Shown: positions 49,438-58,041 of the stretch, in pieces
Layout of the letters: the number at the start of each line of letters is the position of its first letter
Position numbering within the stretch: position 1 is the first letter of the stretch
Assembly (NCBI RefSeq): GCF_028609885.1
Contig: NZ_CP063195.1
Span: 1,302,001-1,366,000 of the forward strand
Direction of reading: 5' to 3'
Length of the DNA stretch: 64,000 nucleotides
Origin: Corynebacterium jeikeium
GTDB lineage: Bacteria > Actinomycetota > Actinomycetes > Mycobacteriales > Mycobacteriaceae
The notes under the pieces: generated by a model
Databases searched by the model: none
What the model saw: the letters and a program-made list of their open reading frames with translations, nothing else
What the model was told of the DNA's origin: nothing
Translations under genes and position numbers: made by a program

Positions 49438-49809
49438 CTATTCCCACTTCACCGCGAGGTCGTCAACCGTCGCGCAAATGTCATCTGTCTTGAAGCCTTG
49501 AGCGAGCGCCCGCCACACCGTGGCTCGGAGGTCCTCACGCAGTTGTTCACGCTGCTGCGCACTAGGCCGTTTAGGCCGGGTAATCACGGTGCCCGATCGC
49601 GCCGCCGTGAGCACTAGCCCGTCTTCTTGCAGCTGGTCGTACGCCTTCTTCACTGTTGCGGGATTGACGCCATATTCCACCGCCAACCGCCTCACCGAAG
49701 GCAAGGGTTGTCCGTCTTGCAGTTCGCCGGAGATGATCCCCGCCACGATGCCGTCGTGGATCTGTTGAGCGATCGGCACGGGCGAGTCGGGCTCCACGAT
49801 GAGATACAT
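49438..49809 (-). CDS. GntR-family transcriptional regulator (YtrA-like)
   Basis: 123 residues. Winged-helix domain with PIAQQIHDGIVAGIISGELQDGQPLPSVRRLAVEYGVNPATVKKAYDQLQEDGLVLTAARSGTVI (about 12-76); the short C-terminal tail without a large effector domain places it in the YtrA subgroup, which usually controls a neighbouring membrane or ABC gene. AAGGAGG lies upstream of the ATG. The DUF1648/DUF5808 gene follows ten bases later and is the likely target, along with itself. Confidence 0.9.
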   Translation of the reverse strand: MYLIVEPDSPVPIAQQIHDGIVAGIISGELQDGQPLPSVRRLAVEYGVNPATVKKAYDQLQEDGLVLTAARSGTVITRPKRPSAQQREQLREDLRATVWRALAQGFKTDDICATVDDLAVKWE

Positions 49810-49832
49810 GGGACGAGAACCTCCTTCAGAAT

Positions 49833-49865
49833 CTGTATCACTAATACTAGCACAAACTGTATCAC
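49833..49865 (-). promoter_or_regulatory. Candidate operator/promoter of the GntR-DUF1648 operon
   Basis: Two identical 9-base direct repeats CTGTATCAC (49833-49841 and 49857-49865 on the plus strand) lie 24 bases apart directly upstream of the GntR ATG. The first is part of GTAT-N5-ATAC, a small palindrome. On the minus strand a TATTAG -10-like element lies between the repeats. GntR proteins of this group often repress their own operon from such sites. Confidence 0.5.
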
Positions 49866-49944
49866 CATGAGTGACACAAAAGACCGCTATGCCCGCTGTT
49901 CGATTTTTCAGCTTCTGCGAAAGGGGGTTGTCCGAAGCGGTTTA

Positions 49945-49950
49945 TATAAT
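49945..49950 (+). promoter_or_regulatory. Consensus -10 element upstream of the HNH gene
   Basis: TATAAT stands 73 bases before the ATG of the HNH gene in an otherwise AT-enriched leader. No good -35 is seen at 17 bases. The leader (49951-50022) contains the A5T5 tract at 49967-49976. Confidence 0.5.
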
Positions 49951-50022
49951 GCACGCACAAGCCGGGAAAAATTTTTGGCTGCACCACAAAACAACCTCCG
50001 AACAGGCAATAAGGGGAAAACC

Positions 50023-51174
50023 ATGTTCGAGCATTCCACCACCACACCCTGCTGGCGCATCACCGACCCGAACGATCCGCTAAGCGCCGCCGCGTGCGAA
50101 GTTAACCGCGGGCACGTGAACCTCGCCGTGGCCTGCACGCCCGAGATGAACGAGTGCGTCATCGACGTATCCACCCGCCTGGCTGTGCGCCTCGGACTAA
50201 CGGAATACCGCGCAGTCACACTGGTGGAGATCGGCCACATGTTCCGCCGCTTCCCCACCATCCTCGAGCTCGCCCGTTCCGGTGCTTACTCGCTTGACCT
50301 GCTGCGATGCATGGCGGAGTGCCTCAGCCCCGTGAAAGCAGACGTCCCCGAAACCTTCGAGGAAAAAATTTTTAAGGCGATCTCCCCTACCGTCCCCAAC
50401 CAAGCAATGCTTGCCCGGGCAACCATCCGCGGCCGCATCGAGCAGGTGATCCGCAAACACGATCCCCAGGCCCTGCCGGAGGAGCCGAAGGATGAGGATG
50501 CGGGCTCGTCCGCGCGCCTGGACATCGACGATCGCCCCGATACCACCACTGTTTTCTTCTTGACGCTACCTAAGCTCGAGGGGCTGGAGGTGCTCAAAGC
50601 GGTCAACAGTGTGGCCAAAAGCAATTCTTGCTCCCGCGCCGAGGCACTAATGCGCTTGGTTCGCAGGCAGACCAAGGCAGAAATCACACTGAACCTTTAT
50701 CAGAGTACGGATCAGCCAGATGCCCAGATCTGGGCCGCAGGTGGTTGGGTCAGTTCAAAGGCCACGCAGAAGTGGAAGGATCGCGTCACACACGTCCAGT
50801 TCCCCGGTACCACGAGCAACGAGGGCTACTCCCCTACGCCTTTGGTGCGGGCCAGCGTGGAGGGGCGCGACGGAACCTGCCGCTTCCCTGGATGTTCGGT
50901 GCCCGCACATAAGTGCCAGTTGGACCACGTACAGCGCTATAACCATGAACACCCACAGGCAGGTGGCCCTACTTCCACCTCAAACCTCCATTGCCTTTGC
51001 ACCAAGCACCACAACGCGAAGACGACTGGCTCCTGGGACGTCACCATCCATCCCGACGGCAATGAAACTTGGACTAGCCACGGTGACGGGCACACCGTCA
51101 TGACGGCACCCAACGGGCCGTTGGGGCGAGAAACCTTTGCCCAACGGGCGGAGAATCGCCGGCGGGCGGCCTAG
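50023..51174 (+). CDS. HNH endonuclease domain protein (DUF222/13E12-like)
   Basis: 383 residues from ATG 50023 (AAGGGG upstream); the open frame further upstream lacks a start signal. The N-terminal two thirds are helical and resemble the DUF222 region of actinobacterial 13E12-type proteins (MAECLSPVKADVPETFEEKIF, LPKLEGLEVLKAVNSVAK). The C-terminal HNH site is complete: DGTCRFPGCSVPAHKCQLDH, then NLHCLCTKHHNAKTTGSW, with zinc-type cysteines and the catalytic histidine. These proteins occur in multiple copies in actinobacteria and are often on mobile DNA, but no transposase, direct repeat or integration site surrounds this one. Biological role unknown. Confidence 0.85.
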   Translation: MFEHSTTTPCWRITDPNDPLSAAACEVNRGHVNLAVACTPEMNECVIDVSTRLAVRLGLTEYRAVTLVEIGHMFRRFPTILELARSGAYSLDLLRCMAECLSPVKADVPETFEEKIFKAISPTVPNQAMLARATIRGRIEQVIRKHDPQALPEEPKDEDAGSSARLDIDDRPDTTTVFFLTLPKLEGLEVLKAVNSVAKSNSCSRAEALMRLVRRQTKAEITLNLYQSTDQPDAQIWAAGGWVSSKATQKWKDRVTHVQFPGTTSNEGYSPTPLVRASVEGRDGTCRFPGCSVPAHKCQLDHVQRYNHEHPQAGGPTSTSNLHCLCTKHHNAKTTGSWDVTIHPDGNETWTSHGDGHTVMTAPNGPLGRETFAQRAENRRRAA

Positions 51175-51722
51175 CGCGGCTCGTCGACTGAGACTCCCAT
51201 GACATCCAGCGCCGTGGCCAGGCCGTCGTAGTTGGTGACCAACATGACGAACGCGACCTGCTCGCGCTCGCTCAGCAGACCCCGTAGCCGCTGGGCCATG
51301 TCGTCGGAAAGCCCGCGGTCGCGGACGAGCTGCTCGGCGGCGTCCAGCAGAGTGCCGTGGCGCCCGGTGCGGCCGTGTTCGGGCTGGAACAGGGCGTCAA
51401 TATCCTTGACCCCAACCTTGGCTGCGAGCGCACGGTGCTGGTCGGCTTCGTAGGCGCTGCCGCGCAGGTAGGCGACGCGCAGGATGATCATCTCGGTTTC
51501 GACGCGCGAAAGGTAACCGAAGGGCATCATCGAGCCGCCGTACAGCAGCCAAAAGAAGAACAAGCGCGGGGCGCGGCCAATGGTGGCGAACACTCCGAGG
51601 TTCTTCTTTTTGGTGACCCGGGCGCCCACGCGCGTGGCGAAGGCGCCAAACGGGCCGAGGCGACGCAGGTGTTGTTTACGTGCAACGGGGCCAGGCCCCA
51701 AAGGTGTAGTTTTGTCTCCCAT
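51171..51722 (-). CDS. Carboxymuconolactone decarboxylase-like (AhpD-fold) protein
   Basis: 183 residues. The central FFFWLLYGGSMMPFGYLSRVETEMIILRVAYLRGSAYEADQHRALAAKVGV fits the CMD/AhpD fold (helix with the E...E-x-x-H pattern). The usual CxxC redox pair of AhpD is absent: the site reads SAYEADQHR, so peroxidase partner activity is unlikely and a decarboxylase-like or unknown role remains. A basic N-terminus of about 45 residues precedes the fold. It lies between the methionine aminopeptidase gene (25-base gap) and the convergent HNH gene (stop codons overlap by four bases). Confidence 0.8.
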   Translation of the reverse strand: MGDKTTPLGPGPVARKQHLRRLGPFGAFATRVGARVTKKKNLGVFATIGRAPRLFFFWLLYGGSMMPFGYLSRVETEMIILRVAYLRGSAYEADQHRALAAKVGVKDIDALFQPEHGRTGRHGTLLDAAEQLVRDRGLSDDMAQRLRGLLSEREQVAFVMLVTNYDGLATALDVMGVSVDEPR

Positions 51723-51747
51723 ACTTCTGGGAGGTTAGTCGGGCGGA

Positions 51748-52617
51748 TTAGCTCTCGCTGGGAATTGTCAGAACCTCGTAGCCGTCCTCGGTAACGACGA
51801 GGGTGTGCTCGAACTGCGCGGTCCACTTGCGGTCCTTGGTTTGGACGGTCCAGTCGTCATCCCAGACCTCGTAGTCGAGGCCGCCGAGGTTGATCATCGG
51901 CTCGATGGTCAGGGTCATACCCGGTTCCAGCAGGTCGGTGTACATGGTGGGACGGTCGTAGTGCAGCACAACTAGGCCGTTGTGGAAGGTCGGACCAACG
52001 CCGTGGCCGGTGAAGTCCTCCACGACGTTGTAGCCAAAGCGCTTTGCGTAGCTTTCGATCACGCGGCCAATGATGTTGATCTGGCGGCCTGGCTTGACGG
52101 CCTTGATGCCACGCCACATGGCCTCCTCGGTGCGCTCGACGAGTAGGCGGTGTTCCTCGGAGACGTCGCCAGCTAGGAAGGTCGCGTTGGTGTCGCCGTG
52201 CACGCCGTTCTTGTAAGCGGTGACGTCGATGTTGACAATGTCGCCGTCCTGAATCACGGTGCTGTCCGGGATGCCGTGGCAGATGATCTCGTTGAGGCTT
52301 ACGCAGCTGGACTTCGGGAAGTGGCGGTAGCCAAGCGTGGAGGGGTACGCACCGTGGTCGCACATGTACTCATGCGCCACCCGGTCGACCTCGTCGGTGG
52401 TCACACCGGGGGCGACGGCAGCTCCTGCTGCCTGCAACGCATCGGCGGCGATGCGGCTGGCTTCGCGCATCTTCTCGATAGTCTCGGGCGTCTGCACCCA
52501 CGGCTCGCCGATGTTCTCCTGCACGCTGTCCTTCCAGGCGTACTCCGGCCTTTCGATGTGGGCCGGGACGGAGCGGATGGGCGTGGGATTACCGGGGGTC
52601 AATGGTGCTCGAGTCAT
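51748..52617 (-). CDS. map: Methionine aminopeptidase, type I
   Basis: 289 residues. Removes initiator methionine. The N-terminal about 40 residues contain [39 protein letters not shown], the linker typical of the longer actinobacterial type I MetAP. Metal ligands: [21 protein letters not shown] (two Asp), [10 protein letters not shown] (His), and late Glu residues in [11 protein letters not shown] and [12 protein letters not shown]. Downstream of the penicillin-binding gene by 11 bases, so probably co-transcribed with it. A second map may exist outside the window. Confidence 0.93.
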   Translation of the reverse strand: MTRAPLTPGNPTPIRSVPAHIERPEYAWKDSVQENIGEPWVQTPETIEKMREASRIAADALQAAGAAVAPGVTTDEVDRVAHEYMCDHGAYPSTLGYRHFPKSSCVSLNEIICHGIPDSTVIQDGDIVNIDVTAYKNGVHGDTNATFLAGDVSEEHRLLVERTEEAMWRGIKAVKPGRQINIIGRVIESYAKRFGYNVVEDFTGHGVGPTFHNGLVVLHYDRPTMYTDLLEPGMTLTIEPMINLGGLDYEVWDDDWTVQTKDRKWTAQFEHTLVVTEDGYEVLTIPSES

Positions 52618-52628
52618 GGGTCCCTATC

Positions 52629-54515
52629 TTACTCTTGACGCCCTTCCGCCTCCGCGGCCGGGCCATCCAGATTCTTGAAGAAGTCGGCGGTCACGGAAGT
52701 AGCGTGCTCGGATCCGCCGCCAAGGACAATGAGGGTGGCAAAGGCCAAGTCTCCGCGGTATCCGGCGAGCCAACTGTGGGACCCCTCGTTGATCTCGGCC
52801 TCACCAGTCTTGGCGTAGACCTCGCCGGCGCCAGCCACACCCGAGCCCGAGCCGTTGGTGACCACGGCGCGCATCATGCGGCGGAGCTCCTGGATGACCT
52901 TCGGATCCAGCTTCTTCTTCGCGTCCTTCTTGGCCTCGTCGTTTTTGGCCTCCGTGTGGTGGTTGTCTCCGGCGATGAGGTACGGGGTAGGCGCCTTGCC
53001 CGCCGCCACAGCGGAGGCCACCATCGCCATGCCGAAGGGGCTGGCGAGGTCAAGGCCCTGGCCGTAACCAGCTTCAGTGCGGTCAAGCATCTTCTCCCCC
53101 TCGGGCACGGAGCCGGTAATAGTATCCAGCCCCTCGATGTCGTAGTCCGCGCCGAGACCAAACTGCGCCGCGACGTCCTTCAACTCCCCCGGCTTTAGCT
53201 TGGTCGAGATGTCCGCGAAGGTGGTGTTACACGACTTAGCGAAGGCATTCTCCAGCGGGGTGCTCCCCAGGGAGAAGCTGTTGTAGTTGGTGACGATACG
53301 CCCGCCGATATCCTGGGTGCCGGGGCAACCGACGATCGAATCCGGAGTAAGCCCCTGCTTCTGCAAGCCGGCGTATGCGGTGAGCATCTTGAACGTCGAG
53401 CCCGGCGGGTACTGCCCCATCAGGGCAACGTTGCCGTCCTCATCGGCCTTCTCCGACTGGGCGACCGCCAGCACCTCGCCGGTCGATGGGCGCATAACCA
53501 CCATCATCACCTTGGAATCAGCGCGGGTATCCACGGCCTTTTGAGCTGCCTCCTGCACCTTACGGGACAAAGAGACGTGGACGCTCGGGGAAGACTTCGG
53601 ATCTTCGCCGCCGACCTTAGCCACTTCATTGCCTTCACTGGTGGCGGCGACGACCTTCCAACCACTCTCCCCCTGCAAATCGTCCTCCACCACGCTTCGT
53701 ACGCGAGACATGATGTCGGGGGCAAAGGAAGGATCGGGTCGCACTAGGGAGGGTTCCTCATTAAGGCGTATACCTTCGACCTTGCCGAGGACCCCTTGCA
53801 AGCGCTTACCCTGAGCCTGGTTGACGGTCAGTACGGAATACTCCCCGTCTACATCGGCAGCCTCCTCGGCCTTCTTCTCAGGGTCGATGCTGGGCACGGA
53901 TTTATCGCCACCCCGCAGCGAATCCAACTCGCCGGCGATGCGCCGCATGGTGCCCAAAACACTAGAAACCTTTGACGGATCGACGAGGACCCGATACTGG
54001 GTTCCCGGCTCCAGCAGCACCGCACCATCGGAACCCACCACGTTGGCGACGGTGGCGGGAACGCTACGCAGCTCCAGATGCTGGTTGGCACCCAGCTCCG
54101 GGTGCAGCACGGCAGGCTGCCAGCGCACAGACCAGTCGTCGCCAGTCCGGGTGAGGTTCATCGAGGAGTCATAGGAAAACTCGCGTCCGCCCGGCAAGTC
54201 CCAACGCATCGAATACTGCGCGGTGGCCTGGTTGTCCTGGGTATTGACGCTCTTCAGCTCCGTCTGCAGGCCCTCGGCCTGCAGAGACTGCCATGCCTGC
54301 TCGATAGCCTTCGTCGCTTTGTCGGGGTTATCGGTCTCCCCTCCGGCCTGTGAGGCTTCGCCCGGGTTGGATAGGGCGGCTAGGAAGGCCTGGGCGGCGT
54401 CATCAGCAACATCGGGCTTAGGTGTACAAGCCGCAGCGCCCAGCACCAGGCCGACCGTCGTAACGGCTGCGGTGATGCTCCGGCGAGGGGTCCAAGAGGT
54501 GGTGCGCATAGGCAC
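52629..54515 (-). CDS. pbp: Penicillin-binding lipoprotein (NTF2-like plus transpeptidase)
   Basis: 628 residues (GTG; ATG two codons later is alternative). Signal peptide with lipobox TVGLVLGAAACTPKP (Cys about 30), so anchored outside the cytoplasmic membrane. An NTF2-like MecA-type N-terminal domain (about 40-150) and a dimerisation domain precede the transpeptidase: SxxK in PPGSTFKMLTAYAG (about 370), SxN-equivalent KSCNTTFADI, and KTG in YAKTGEAEINEGSHSWLAGY. A class B penicillin-binding protein involved in peptidoglycan cross-linking. In corynebacteria a pbp of this type lies beside chrA, as here. It follows chrA by 14 bases on the same strand. Confidence 0.93.
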   Translation of the reverse strand: MPMRTTSWTPRRSITAAVTTVGLVLGAAACTPKPDVADDAAQAFLAALSNPGEASQAGGETDNPDKATKAIEQAWQSLQAEGLQTELKSVNTQDNQATAQYSMRWDLPGGREFSYDSSMNLTRTGDDWSVRWQPAVLHPELGANQHLELRSVPATVANVVGSDGAVLLEPGTQYRVLVDPSKVSSVLGTMRRIAGELDSLRGGDKSVPSIDPEKKAEEAADVDGEYSVLTVNQAQGKRLQGVLGKVEGIRLNEEPSLVRPDPSFAPDIMSRVRSVVEDDLQGESGWKVVAATSEGNEVAKVGGEDPKSSPSVHVSLSRKVQEAAQKAVDTRADSKVMMVVMRPSTGEVLAVAQSEKADEDGNVALMGQYPPGSTFKMLTAYAGLQKQGLTPDSIVGCPGTQDIGGRIVTNYNSFSLGSTPLENAFAKSCNTTFADISTKLKPGELKDVAAQFGLGADYDIEGLDTITGSVPEGEKMLDRTEAGYGQGLDLASPFGMAMVASAVAAGKAPTPYLIAGDNHHTEAKNDEAKKDAKKKLDPKVIQELRRMMRAVVTNGSGSGVAGAGEVYAKTGEAEINEGSHSWLAGYRGDLAFATLIVLGGGSEHATSVTADFFKNLDGPAAEAEGRQE

Positions 54516-54529
54516 AGAGAATAACAGGG

Positions 54530-55180
54530 TTAATCGATGATTCCGCGTTCCCTCGCCACAGCGACGGCAGCTGTTCTGTTTTTCACATTCAACTTTGAAA
54601 AAACGTGCGCCATGTGGGACTTCACGGTCGCTTCGGTAAGGACGAGGTCCTTTGCAATCGCCCGGTTAGACTTACCCTGGCTAGCGAGCACAAGCACCTC
54701 CTGCTCGCGGTTGGTCAGCGATTCGAAAGGGTTAGCCAGCCGGCCGCGGAGCTTGCCCATGATGTTCTTATTCATCACCGTCTGCCCGCGGGCTGCCTGG
54801 CGAATCCCCTCGGCCAACTCATCGGGGGCGCAGTCCTTGAGCAGGTAGCCCACCGCGCCGGCGGAAATGGCACCTAGGACGTCGCTATCCGTGGAGTAGT
54901 TCGTCAGGATCAGCACCTGCGGAGCGGGCTTGCGCTTACGGATCGCGCGGGTGGCGCGCACTCCCCCGGACTCGGCGCTCTCGCTGCCGGGGCCTTCTCC
55001 GAAGCGCAGGTCCATAAGCACCACATCGGGCTGCTCCTCGGCACAGATGACGACAGCGCGGTCGGGGTCCCCTACGGAGGCCACGATCTCCACGTCCCCC
55101 GCGCCGCGCAGCATCGCTTCGATACCAGCGCGCACGACGGGGTGATCGTCGCAGATCAAGACACGTAGCTGGTCTGGCAC
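54530..55180 (-). CDS. chrA: Heme-responsive response regulator ChrA (LuxR type)
   Basis: 216 residues. REC domain with acidic pocket CDDHP (10-12) and phospho-acceptor Asp57 in VVLMDLRF; C-terminal LuxR helix-turn-helix LTNREQEVLVLASQGKSNRAIAKDLVLTEATVKSHMAHVFSKL (about 155-200). GTG start with AGGAG eight bases upstream. It follows chrS by 11 bases. Assigned as ChrA from its position between a pbp and chrS, divergent from hrtBA, the arrangement of the corynebacterial heme-detoxification locus. When phosphorylated it should activate hrtBA. Confidence 0.88.
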   Translation of the reverse strand: MPDQLRVLICDDHPVVRAGIEAMLRGAGDVEIVASVGDPDRAVVICAEEQPDVVLMDLRFGEGPGSESAESGGVRATRAIRKRKPAPQVLILTNYSTDSDVLGAISAGAVGYLLKDCAPDELAEGIRQAARGQTVMNKNIMGKLRGRLANPFESLTNREQEVLVLASQGKSNRAIAKDLVLTEATVKSHMAHVFSKLNVKNRTAAVAVARERGIID

Positions 55181-55191
55181 TGTTTAAACTC

Positions 55192-56286
55192 CTAGAGAAT
55201 CGGCACCTGGATGGATACGCCGCAGCCAGCGCCCGGCGAGCTTTCCACGTGCATGGTCGCGCCGATCAGGTTGGCGCGGCGCCGCACGCCAGCCAGGCCT
55301 ACCGGCGACAGGCTCATCCTCTCGGCGGCGATCTTGCTCACTAGCTCTTCGTCCATGCCCCGGCCGTTGTCCACGACGTCGAGGCTGAGCAGGTCGCTCT
55401 GGTAGGTCAGGGTGACCCGGGCGCGCGTGGCCTCCGAGTGCTTCACCACGTTAGAGACGAGGGACTGCGCAATGCGGGTGAGCTCCTGCTCCACCTTCTC
55501 GTCCAGGTCGTAGGGTTCGCCCTCGACCTCGAAGCTCAAAGCCTCGCCAAGTGGCGTGCCGGAGCTTACGCGCGCTAGGGCGATTGGCAGGTCGCCGCCG
55601 ACCAGTGGCCCGGGCTGCAGCGCGGCGATAATGCGCCGGGTTTCGGCCAGGTTGTCCTCGGCAGTGGTACGGGCGAGACGCAGATCCTCCAGAACTTCCG
55701 GATCCTCCACCCGCTTCTCTACAGCCTGCAGAATCATGTGGATGGAGCTTAGCCCCTGGGCGATCGTGTCGTGAATCTCCCCAGCCAAACGCGTGCGCTC
55801 GCCCATTTCGCCTGCGTGGCGGCTGGCCGCCTCGCGAGCGCTGGCCTCGTCGCGCAGCTCCTTGAATCCCACCCCGACGACCGTAGCGACCACGGCGGCA
55901 ACGATCGGCCCCAATGCCTCGCCACCCTGATAGACCGACAGAGTGGTCACCACTGCATTACACACGATCGCCGGCCACAGGGGTAGCACGCCCACGCACA
56001 GGAAGAACAGCGCGAATGCCATGAAAACGGCGCTCGGCGCCACCAGCAGCAGGCACGCCCAGGTCGCTATAACCAACGTCAGCCATAGCCATGTGGGACG
56101 CAGCCACAGCCCCATGACGTAGATGAAGCACAAGGCCACCGCATTCCACGACCAGCCGTCCCTGACAATTACTACGGCCATCAGTAAGGCCATCAGCAAG
56201 TGGAGCCCCATACTCAGGTAAGCCCAGGCGCGGTTCAGCGCAACGACTTTATTCGACTTGGAGTCCGGCTTTTCTCTGTGCATCAT
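55192..56286 (-). CDS. chrS: Heme-sensing histidine kinase ChrS
   Basis: 364 residues from MMHREKPD (GGGAG upstream). About six hydrophobic segments span residues 20-135 without a large extracytoplasmic loop, which fits kinases that sense heme within the membrane. HisKA_3 site ERTRLAGEIHDTIAQGLSSIH (phospho-acceptor His172) and HATPase_c motifs ARVTLTYQSDLLSLDVVDNGRG and LSPVGLAGVRRRANLIGA. Partner of ChrA. Divergent from hrtB with 115 bases between the starts. Confidence 0.88.
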   Translation of the reverse strand: MMHREKPDSKSNKVVALNRAWAYLSMGLHLLMALLMAVVIVRDGWSWNAVALCFIYVMGLWLRPTWLWLTLVIATWACLLLVAPSAVFMAFALFFLCVGVLPLWPAIVCNAVVTTLSVYQGGEALGPIVAAVVATVVGVGFKELRDEASAREAASRHAGEMGERTRLAGEIHDTIAQGLSSIHMILQAVEKRVEDPEVLEDLRLARTTAEDNLAETRRIIAALQPGPLVGGDLPIALARVSSGTPLGEALSFEVEGEPYDLDEKVEQELTRIAQSLVSNVVKHSEATRARVTLTYQSDLLSLDVVDNGRGMDEELVSKIAAERMSLSPVGLAGVRRRANLIGATMHVESSPGAGCGVSIQVPIL

Positions 56287-56401
56287 GATCGCTCCCAAGT
56301 CTAGCGACCGAAAGGTGCTGTCCGCCTCCACCAAAAGTATGAGGCGAAGACTACTCCTTAGCCCGATGTGTCCCTTCTATAACGCGCGAAGAATGGGAAC
56401 C
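56287..56401. promoter_or_regulatory. Divergent chrSA / hrtBA control region
   Basis: 115 bases that must hold both promoters and the ChrA site. On the plus strand TATAAC (56378-56383) is a good -10 for hrtB; transcription would then start about 12 bases before the chosen ATG. AAAAGTA and TACTCC at about 56331-56356 form a loose inverted arrangement and are a possible ChrA site, but the match is weak. Confidence 0.5.
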
Positions 56402-57322
56402 ATGCTAAGCACGAAGTCGTTAACCCCGATCCGGGGATTCATGTTTCAGGGGATGCGCGAACTGCGCGTATCCCGTGGCAAGACGGCGCTCATTATCACC
56501 ACCGTCCTGCTAATTACCGCTATGGTCACGCTCCTGAGCTCCCTGTCGGCGGGCCTGAGTTTCCAGTCCGCCTCCGCCTTGGAGCACAAGGTCGGAAGCG
56601 ATCGCCAACTCGTGCTGAACGATGCCGGCGGCACTGTGAACTTGAGTACTGGTTCTCTTACTGACGCCCAAGTCAGCGAAGTTGAGAGCCGTGGTGGAGA
56701 GGTCGTCACGATGGCCCGCTCGAAGGATGAAGAAGGTCAAGCTTTCATCGCAATGTCCTACAAGGGTGACAAGCCCAGCGAGGACCTCTACCTCGAGCAC
56801 CAGCCAATCCACTGGATGAGTACCAGCGAGGTTGAGAACTTGCCCGGCGCCTCCGCCTTCGGTGTCGTTGCCGCGGATGCAGAGCCAGTCGACGGCGCGG
56901 TCATGTTGAAGGGCAAGGATGCCCTGGAAGCCAGTGCCTCCTACAAGGGCGAGCAGTCCTCCCTGAACCTCATGATCGTGCTGCTCTACGTGATCTCCGC
57001 CCTGGTGCTGGGTGCGTTCTTCACCGTGTGGACGATGCAGCGCCTGCGCGGCGTGGCGATCACCGTGGCGCTCGGCGGCACGCGCTCCAGCATCCTGAGC
57101 GACGCGGTCGGCCAGGCTCTGGTCGTGCTCTTCGTGGGCATCGCCGCAGGCACCCTCCTCACCGTCGGCGTCGGAGGGTTCCTAGATGGCATCCCCATGG
57201 AGGTCACCGCCAATACAACCCTCGTCCCGGCTACCATCCTGCTGGCCGCAGGCCTGCTCGGCGCCGGCCTGTCCATCATCCCCGTAATGAAGGTCGATCC
57301 GCGAAAGGCAATGAACTCATGA
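56402..57322 (+). CDS. hrtB: Heme exporter permease HrtB
   Basis: 306 residues from MLSTKSLTPIRG; an ATG at 56441 (MFQGMRELR) matches the start of many family members and cannot be excluded. FtsX/MacB-type permease: one N-terminal membrane helix (TALIITTVLLITAMVTLLSSLSAG), an extracytoplasmic domain of about 150 residues, then three C-terminal helices (LMIVLLYVISALVLGAFFTVW, VGQALVVLFVGIAAGTLLTVGV, TLVPATILLAAGLLGAGLSII). With HrtA it expels excess heme from the membrane. Divergent from chrS; its stop overlaps the hrtA start as ATGA. Confidence 0.88.
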   Translation: MLSTKSLTPIRGFMFQGMRELRVSRGKTALIITTVLLITAMVTLLSSLSAGLSFQSASALEHKVGSDRQLVLNDAGGTVNLSTGSLTDAQVSEVESRGGEVVTMARSKDEEGQAFIAMSYKGDKPSEDLYLEHQPIHWMSTSEVENLPGASAFGVVAADAEPVDGAVMLKGKDALEASASYKGEQSSLNLMIVLLYVISALVLGAFFTVWTMQRLRGVAITVALGGTRSSILSDAVGQALVVLFVGIAAGTLLTVGVGGFLDGIPMEVTANTTLVPATILLAAGLLGAGLSIIPVMKVDPRKAMNS

Positions 57323-58041
57323 TTTTCCCAGCACTCGAAGTAAAGAACATCTCCCTCGAGATCACCGACGGAACCACCAAGCGCAACCTGCTGACGGACG
57401 TCACCTTCAACGTGGACCCTGGCGAGGTCGTAGGCATCACCGGCCCCTCCGGCTCCGGTAAGTCCACCCTGCTGTCCATCATCGGCTGCTTGGAGACCGC
57501 CACCTCCGGCTCCGCCACCCTTCACGGCGCGGACACCCTTGAGCTCGGCACCGTCTCCGGCCGCCAGGCCGCGGAGATCCGCCGCCGTCACCTGGGCATC
57601 GTGTTTCAGCAGCCGAACCTGCTGCCGGCGCTGACGGCCAAGGAACAGCTCCTAGTGATGAGCCGCTTGGATAAGCCATTCGGTATCAGCGGCAAGACGT
57701 GGCGTCAGCAAGAACAAAAGGCCGAGCGTCTGCTCAAGGAAGTTGGCCTGGAAGGGCGAGAGAATGCAAAGGTCCCCGAGCTATCCGGTGGCCAGCAGGC
57801 CCGCGTAAACCTGGCTCGTGCCCTGATGAACGACCCGGCGCTGCTGCTGGTGGACGAGCCGACCGCGGCGTTGGACACCGCCAACGCGAAGCGAGTCACT
57901 GAGCTGATCGTGGACCTAGCACGCGAGCGCAACACGCCAGTGCTGTACGTCTCCCACGACCAGGAGCAGCTAGCCACGCTGGACCGTCGCATCGAGCTGG
58001 TCGACGGCAAGGCCAGCGAAGTAAAGATGGCGACTACTTAG
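57319..58041 (+). CDS. hrtA: Heme exporter ATPase HrtA
   Basis: 240 residues. ABC ATPase of the MacB/LolD type. Walker [19 protein letters not shown] (about 36-53), Q-loop [20 protein letters not shown], signature [15 protein letters not shown], Walker [13 protein letters not shown] and switch His in [20 protein letters not shown]. Overlaps hrtB by four bases. Its end overlaps the convergent ispG by eight bases. Confidence 0.9.
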   Translation: MIFPALEVKNISLEITDGTTKRNLLTDVTFNVDPGEVVGITGPSGSGKSTLLSIIGCLETATSGSATLHGADTLELGTVSGRQAAEIRRRHLGIVFQQPNLLPALTAKEQLLVMSRLDKPFGISGKTWRQQEQKAERLLKEVGLEGRENAKVPELSGGQQARVNLARALMNDPALLLVDEPTAALDTANAKRVTELIVDLARERNTPVLYVSHDQEQLATLDRRIELVDGKASEVKMATT

